Assembly: GCF_018780385.1 (NCBI RefSeq) | Contig: NZ_JADMJO010000030.1 | Span: forward strand, 1-64,000 | Length of the DNA: 64,000 bases | DNA from: Hydrogenophaga sp. | Lineage (GTDB): Bacteria; Pseudomonadota; Gammaproteobacteria; Burkholderiales; Burkholderiaceae_C | Direction: 5' to 3' | Part shown: positions 60,268 to 64,000 of the stretch, piece by piece | Position numbering within the stretch: position 1 is the stretch's first letter | Layout: each line of letters begins with the position of its first letter | Program-made: the position numbers and the translations under genes | The notes under the pieces: model-generated | The model's database searches: none | Seen by the model: only the letters and a program-made list of their open reading frames with translations | What the model was told of the DNA's origin: nothing

Positions 60268-61192
60268 TCACGGCGGCCTTGCCCTGCTGCGCGCTCTGAC
60301 GGCGCACGCCGTCCAGCAGCTCCAGGAAACGCCGCGCCGCCACCCCCAGCGGGCGCGCCTTCGCCCAGACGGCGTCGACCCACAGCGGCATGGCGTTGCT
60401 GAAGTTCTCCAGCGGAATCTCCACCAGCTGCCCGGCGGCCAGGGGCGCGCGCACAAAACCCTGCGGCAACCACGCCCAGCCCAGGCCGGCGATCACCAGC
60501 CCCATGGCGGCCACCGGGGTATCGGTGCGCCACTGGTGGCGCGACATCACGATGCGCTCGTCCACATCGCTGGTGTGCCGACCGGCCACGATGATCTGCC
60601 GCTCCAAGGCCAGATCGTCCTCGCGCACGCCGCGCGTGGCCTTGCGCCCGCGCAGCATCGGATGGGTGGGCGCCGCCACCGCCACCAGAATCTCGCGCCC
60701 CACCTCCTGAAAGCCCTCGCGCGCATCCAGACTGGCGCGCTCGAACACCAGGGCCACGTGAGCGCGCCCGCTGTGCAACATGCCCAAGGCGTCGGTTTGC
60801 GGTGCCGCCAGCACCTCCACCTCCAGCAACGGGTGTTCGGCCGACAGCTGCACCAGCGCCGCGCTCCAGGGCGTGGCCGCCAGGAGCTCCGGCGCCACCG
60901 CAATCGTCAGGCAGGGCTCCAGTCCCTGGGTGAGCGACAGCGCGTGTGTGTCCAGCTTGAGCAGCTGCTCTGCCAGCATGCGCGCCTGCGGCACCAGGGC
61001 CGTTGCCTGCGGCGTGGGTCGCGGCTCGCGACCGCTGCGGTCAAACAGCACCAGGTTCAGGTCGGCTTCGAGATGGGCGATCGCCATGCTCACCGCCGAC
61101 GGCACCTTGCCCAGCGAGCGCGCCGCAGCCGAAAAGGAACCGTGGTCGAGCACCGCGAGAAACACCTTGAGGGATTCAAAATCAAATTTCAT
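60239..61192 (-). CDS. LysR-family regulator of the PACE efflux gene
   Basis: 317 aa. Winged helix MKFDFESLKVFLAVLDHGSF with AAARSLGKVPSAVSMAIAHL, then the effector domain. It is transcribed away from the PACE transporter gene with 84 bases between, as AceR is from aceI in Acinetobacter; that regulator activates efflux of biocides. The regulator-target link here is from context. Its 3' end overlaps the MFS gene. Confidence 0.88.
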   Translation of the reverse strand: MKFDFESLKVFLAVLDHGSFSAAARSLGKVPSAVSMAIAHLEADLNLVLFDRSGREPRPTPQATALVPQARMLAEQLLKLDTHALSLTQGLEPCLTIAVAPELLAATPWSAALVQLSAEHPLLEVEVLAAPQTDALGMLHSGRAHVALVFERASLDAREGFQEVGREILVAVAAPTHPMLRGRKATRGVREDDLALERQIIVAGRHTSDVDERIVMSRHQWRTDTPVAAMGLVIAGLGWAWLPQGFVRAPLAAGQLVEIPLENFSNAMPLWVDAVWAKARPLGVAARRFLELLDGVRRQSAQQGKAAVIKRRPTARG

Positions 61193-61205
61193 CTGTCAGT
61201 TCCCC

Positions 61206-61230
61206 TGATAGAAGCTGACTTTTAGTATCA
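61206..61230. promoter_or_regulatory. LysR-type operator candidate, TGATA-N15-TATCA
   Basis: An inverted repeat with 5-bp perfect arms (TGATA 61206-61210, TATCA 61226-61230) in the 84-base gap between the LysR gene and the PACE gene. LysR sites usually have T-N11-A cores; this spacing is wider, so it is a candidate only. Confidence 0.35.
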
Positions 61231-61276
61231 ATCAGAACGACATACAGTGCAGCCATCGAAACAACGGAGACGCGCT

Positions 61277-61720
61277 GTGCAGGGATTCTGGAGACGTGTG
61301 GTGTACATCGGCCTGTACGAAGTGGTGGCCATCGCACTCGCTGGCTGGGGCTTGATGCTCATGTCGGGCCACAGCTTGCTGGACAGCGGGGCGCTGGCCA
61401 TTGCCACCTCGTCCGTGGCGGTCGTGTGGAACCTCGTCTTCAACACCTTCTTTGAACGGTGGGAGGCTCGCCAGGCCACCACCGGGCGCAGCGTGAAACG
61501 GCGTGTGCTGCACGCGGTGAGCTTCGAGATCGGACTGGTCGCGATGCTGGTCCCGCTGATCGCCTGGTGGCTGGGCGTGAGTCTGTGGCAAGCCCTGGTC
61601 ATGGACATGGCCCTGGTGGTTTTTTTCCTTGTCTACACCTTCGCCTTCAACTGGGCCTTCGACGAGGTGTTTGGCCTGCCGGTCTCGGCCACGAAAGGCA
61701 TGGCGATCCAGGCGACTTGA
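61277..61720 (+). CDS. PACE-family multidrug efflux protein (AceI-like)
   Basis: 147 aa starting with GTG at 61277, which has GGAG seven bases upstream. Four helices, two tandem BTP repeats: LYEVVAIALAGWG and HAVSFEIGLVAMLVP have the glutamates of the family. With this start the first is Tyr14-Glu15, exactly as in AceI, where Glu15 is essential for proton-coupled chlorhexidine export. Divergent LysR gene upstream. Efflux substrate inferred. Confidence 0.88.
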   Translation: MQGFWRRVVYIGLYEVVAIALAGWGLMLMSGHSLLDSGALAIATSSVAVVWNLVFNTFFERWEARQATTGRSVKRRVLHAVSFEIGLVAMLVPLIAWWLGVSLWQALVMDMALVVFFLVYTFAFNWAFDEVFGLPVSATKGMAIQAT

Positions 61721-61730
61721 GGGCACCCGC

Positions 61731-63170
61731 TCAGCGAACGGACCGGGCCATCTCGGTGGCCAGCGCGCCCAGCGTGCGCAAGGCCGCGTCCACACGACCG
61801 TCGCCGGGGTGCCCGACATTGAGGCGCAGGTGGTGGGTGAAGCGCCGGTCGGCCGAGAACAGCGCGCCGGGCGCCGTGCTGATGGAGTGCGCTCGGGCCC
61901 GGTGGTGCAGCGCGAGGGCGTCGACCGAGGGTGGCAGTTCGAGCCAGATGAAGTAGCCGCCCTCGGGCCGCGTGGTGCGCGTGCCGGGCGGAAAGTGACG
62001 TTCGATCAGCCGCAGCGCGTGCTTGCGCTGCGCCGACAGGGACTCGCGCAGACGCCTGAGGTGGCGGTCGTAGCCGCCCTGGGCCAGGTAGTCCGCCAGC
62101 GCCAGTTGGGTCGGCAGGGCGCTGGCCAGAGAGGTCGTCATCTTCAGCCGCTCCACTTGCGGTGCGTACCGCCCGGCGGCGGCCCAACCGACCCGGTAAC
62201 CGGGTGCCAGGCACTTGGAGAACGACGAGCAGTGCAGCACGCCACCGCTCTGGTCATACGCCTTGGCCGGTGGCGGGCGCAGCGAGCCCGCGTACAACTC
62301 GCCGTACACGTCGTCCTCGATCAACGGCACGCGGTGACGCGCGAGCAGGTCGACCAGCGCCTGCTTGCGCTCGGGCGACATCAGCGCGCCCAGCGGGTTC
62401 TGGAAACTGGGCATGACCCAGCAGGCGGCCACCCGGTGACGCTCCAGCAGCCCGCTCAGGGCCTCCAGGTCCACGCCGTCGCGCGGGTCGGTGGCCACCT
62501 CCACCGCCTTGAGGTGCAGGCGCTCCAGCGCCTGCAAGGCGGCGTAGAACGTGGGCGATTCGACCACCACCACGTCCCCCGGCCGGGTGACCGCCTGCAG
62601 GCAGAGGTTGAGCGCTTCCATCGCGCCGTTGGTGACGATGAGTTCGTTGTCCGCCAGCGCCATGCCCTGCAAGGCGTAGCGCCGGCGCAAGGCCAGCCGC
62701 AACCCTTCGTCGCCCGCGGTGAGCGCACCCGTGATCTGGGCTGGCTTCAGGCCGCGCATGGCGCGCGCACCGCAGCGGGCCAGCTCGTCAAACGGGAACA
62801 GGTGCGAGGCCGGAAACGCCGAGCCCAGCGGCACCACATCGGCGTCGCGCGTGGACCCCAGCAGATCAAACACCAGTTCGCTGATGGCCACCGGCGTGGC
62901 CTCGCTGCGCGGTGCGGCCACCTGGGGGCCGGCCCGCACGGCGCGGCGCGTGGCCCGCACATAAAACCCGGAGCGCGCCCGCGCCTCGACCAGGCCCTCG
63001 GCCTCCAGCTGGCCATAAGCCTGGAACACGGTGGACGGACTCATGCCACGCTGCTGGCAGGTCTCGCGCACGGAGGGCAGGCGCTCGCCCGGGCGCAACA
63101 AACCCCCGCGGATGGCCACGGCCAGTTCGTCGGCCAGTTGCTGGTACCGGGGCACGCGAAAGCTGTTCAT
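61731..63170 (-). CDS. MocR/PdxR-family regulator (GntR-aminotransferase fusion)
   Basis: 479 aa from the ATG at 63170; earlier in-frame codons lie in the intergenic operator. N-terminal GntR winged helix (GLLRPGERLPSVRETCQQRG, residues 24-43) and a C-terminal fold-type-I aminotransferase domain with PLP lysine in SSFSKCLAPGYRVGW. MocR proteins sense PLP or an amino-acid adduct and control neighbours. Divergent from the cytochrome c operon with a symmetric operator between. Target metabolite unknown. Confidence 0.9.
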   Translation of the reverse strand: MNSFRVPRYQQLADELAVAIRGGLLRPGERLPSVRETCQQRGMSPSTVFQAYGQLEAEGLVEARARSGFYVRATRRAVRAGPQVAAPRSEATPVAISELVFDLLGSTRDADVVPLGSAFPASHLFPFDELARCGARAMRGLKPAQITGALTAGDEGLRLALRRRYALQGMALADNELIVTNGAMEALNLCLQAVTRPGDVVVVESPTFYAALQALERLHLKAVEVATDPRDGVDLEALSGLLERHRVAACWVMPSFQNPLGALMSPERKQALVDLLARHRVPLIEDDVYGELYAGSLRPPPAKAYDQSGGVLHCSSFSKCLAPGYRVGWAAAGRYAPQVERLKMTTSLASALPTQLALADYLAQGGYDRHLRRLRESLSAQRKHALRLIERHFPPGTRTTRPEGGYFIWLELPPSVDALALHHRARAHSISTAPGALFSADRRFTHHLRLNVGHPGDGRVDAALRTLGALATEMARSVR

Positions 63171-63180
63171 CGGATCACAC

Positions 63181-63234
63181 CATCTGATCTGGTCGTTTTT
63201 CAATTCATCTGGGTCTTGCGGATCAGATGAATTG
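63181..63234. promoter_or_regulatory. Symmetric operator between MocR gene and cytochrome operon
   Basis: CAATTCATCTG (63201-63211) and CAGATGAATTG (63224-63234) are a perfect 11-bp inverted repeat with a 12-base spacer. CATCTGATC at 63181-63189 additionally pairs perfectly with GATCAGATG at 63221-63229, so the core ATCTG occurs three times in the 79-base gap. It fits a MocR dimer site controlling both directions. Confidence 0.6.
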
Positions 63235-63249
63235 TGTGAGGATACCCAC

Positions 63250-63990
63250 ATGCGCCCCATTCCCGCCCTGATCGCCCTGCTGCTCGCCGCATGCATCCCG
63301 TGGGGCGCCACCGCACAACCCGCCCTCCGTTTTGAAGACACCCTGGCCCAGCGGGTGCAGGCCTGCGCCAGTTGCCATGGCCAGCAGGGCCGTGCCCGCC
63401 CCGACGGCTACTACCCCCGCATTGCCGGCAAACCGGCGGGCTACCTCTACAACCAGCTCAAGCATTTCCAGACCGGCCAGCGCCAACACGCGCTGATGGC
63501 GCGCATGGTCGATCCGCTGAGCGACGCCTACCTGTGGGAGATCGCGCACCACTTCGCATCACTGGACCTGCCCCACGCGCCGGCCTTGCCCGCCCGCGCG
63601 CCCGCCGCCGTGTTGCAGCGTGGCGAACAACTCGCGCTGCGCGGCGACGCTTCGCGGCAGGTGCCTGCCTGCACCGCCTGCCACGGCGCCGCGCTCACCG
63701 GCGTGCAGCCCGCCGCGCCGGGGCTGCTGGGCCTGCCACCGGACTACATCAACGCGCAGCTCGGTGCCTGGCACAACGGCACGCGCAAAGCCCAGGCACC
63801 CGACTGCATGGCCACCATCGCACGCCGCTTGCCGGCTGAGGACGTGGCCGCCGTGAGCGCCTGGCTGGCCGCGCAACCGGTGCCCCTGTCCGCCGCGCCG
63901 GCCGCATCCACCGGGATCCCGGCACCCCTGGAGTGCGGCAGCTTCACGCCACCGGTGGCACCGGCCTCGGTGAAAGCGGTGCGGCCATGA
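63250..63990 (+). CDS. Di-haem cytochrome c (c4-like)
   Basis: 246 aa from the ATG at 63250. Signal peptide ending GATAQ; haem 1 in QACASCHGQQG with a methionine ligand candidate MARMVDPLSD, haem 2 in CTACHGAAL with a later CMATIARRLPAEDV region. Two class-I c-type domains of about 100 residues resemble cytochrome c4. A periplasmic electron carrier. Divergent from MocR. The stop overlaps the start of the next gene by four bases (ATGA), so it begins an operon. Confidence 0.92.
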   Translation: MRPIPALIALLLAACIPWGATAQPALRFEDTLAQRVQACASCHGQQGRARPDGYYPRIAGKPAGYLYNQLKHFQTGQRQHALMARMVDPLSDAYLWEIAHHFASLDLPHAPALPARAPAAVLQRGEQLALRGDASRQVPACTACHGAALTGVQPAAPGLLGLPPDYINAQLGAWHNGTRKAQAPDCMATIARRLPAEDVAAVSAWLAAQPVPLSAAPAASTGIPAPLECGSFTPPVAPASVKAVRP

Positions 63991-64000
63991 GCGCGCCGGG
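63987..64000 (+). CDS. Start of next gene in the cytochrome operon (partial)
   Basis: An ATG at 63987 overlaps the cytochrome stop (ATGA) and reads MSAPG to the right edge, the usual coupled-start pattern. Too short to identify. Confidence 0.45.

Noticed and set aside
1..64000. Scan for CRISPR arrays, tRNA/rRNA genes, transposases, integrases, phage genes and toxin-antitoxin pairs.
   Set aside because: No regularly spaced repeat arrays, tRNA-like or rRNA-like segments, or mobile-element enzymes were seen; the RHH protein has no toxin partner.

Overview
The window is GC-rich, densely coded bacterial chromosome with almost no gap over 250 bases. Gene content points to a betaproteobacterium of the Comamonadaceae (Hydrogenophaga/Acidovorax-like): pilT-pilU followed by a hydroxyisobutyrate-type dehydrogenase, the diaA-dolP-yraN-rsmI block, a PEP-CTERM protein, PACE efflux, many PAS/Cache sensor kinases, GTG starts and short GC-rich dispersed intergenic repeats. 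The genus is an inference from gene families and order. I see no tRNA, rRNA, CRISPR, prophage or insertion sequence.

1-11.6 kb: the start of a biotin-carrier/carboxyltransferase fusion runs off the left edge. Then come a small unknown gene with its own terminator, a large PAS-GGDEF-EAL protein, short-form PutA with a divergent Lrp/AsnC regulator, an overlapping pair of exported proteins (lipoprotein and alpha/beta hydrolase), a DUF3617 protein and the PLP-binding protein YggS.
11.6-18.8 kb: housekeeping: twitching ATPases pilT and pilU, a 3-hydroxyisobutyrate dehydrogenase-like enzyme, then dolP, diaA and yraN facing rsmI, and two membrane proteins.
18.8-32 kb: metabolism: an ADP-forming acyl-CoA synthetase/acetyltransferase fusion overlapping a Tat-exported intradiol dioxygenase and a YdjM-like hydrolase, glyoxalase I, an RHH protein, a GMC dehydrogenase with its Tat small subunit, a CopD-like protein, DinG, a patatin phospholipase and Rnk.
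32-52 kb: a signalling island. It holds a Cache-PAS histidine kinase divergent from a Cache chemoreceptor, a SulP transporter, then REC / CHASE-Cache-PAS-HK-REC-HPt / REC-HK joined by 4-base overlaps, a PEP-CTERM protein, and a giant PAS/GAF hybrid kinase divergent from another REC-HK protein.
52-64 kb: amino-acid and small-molecule metabolism: a pyrroline-2-carboxylate reductase-like enzyme, ornithine cyclodeaminase with a divergent Lrp/AsnC regulator, a Tat-exported flavin amine oxidase, a LysR/class II aldolase pair, a cysteine-repeat periplasmic protein, an MFS carrier, a LysR/PACE efflux pair, and a MocR regulator divergent from a di-haem cytochrome c.

Themes: ornithine cyclodeaminase and the P2C reductase both make proline, which PutA oxidises to glutamate; two of these steps sit beside a divergent Lrp/AsnC gene. 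The signalling island carries several receivers and one HPt that could form a phosphorelay. Start codons were chosen from ribosome-binding sites, gene overlaps and family lengths, because many reading frames extend far upstream of the real start in this GC-rich DNA.
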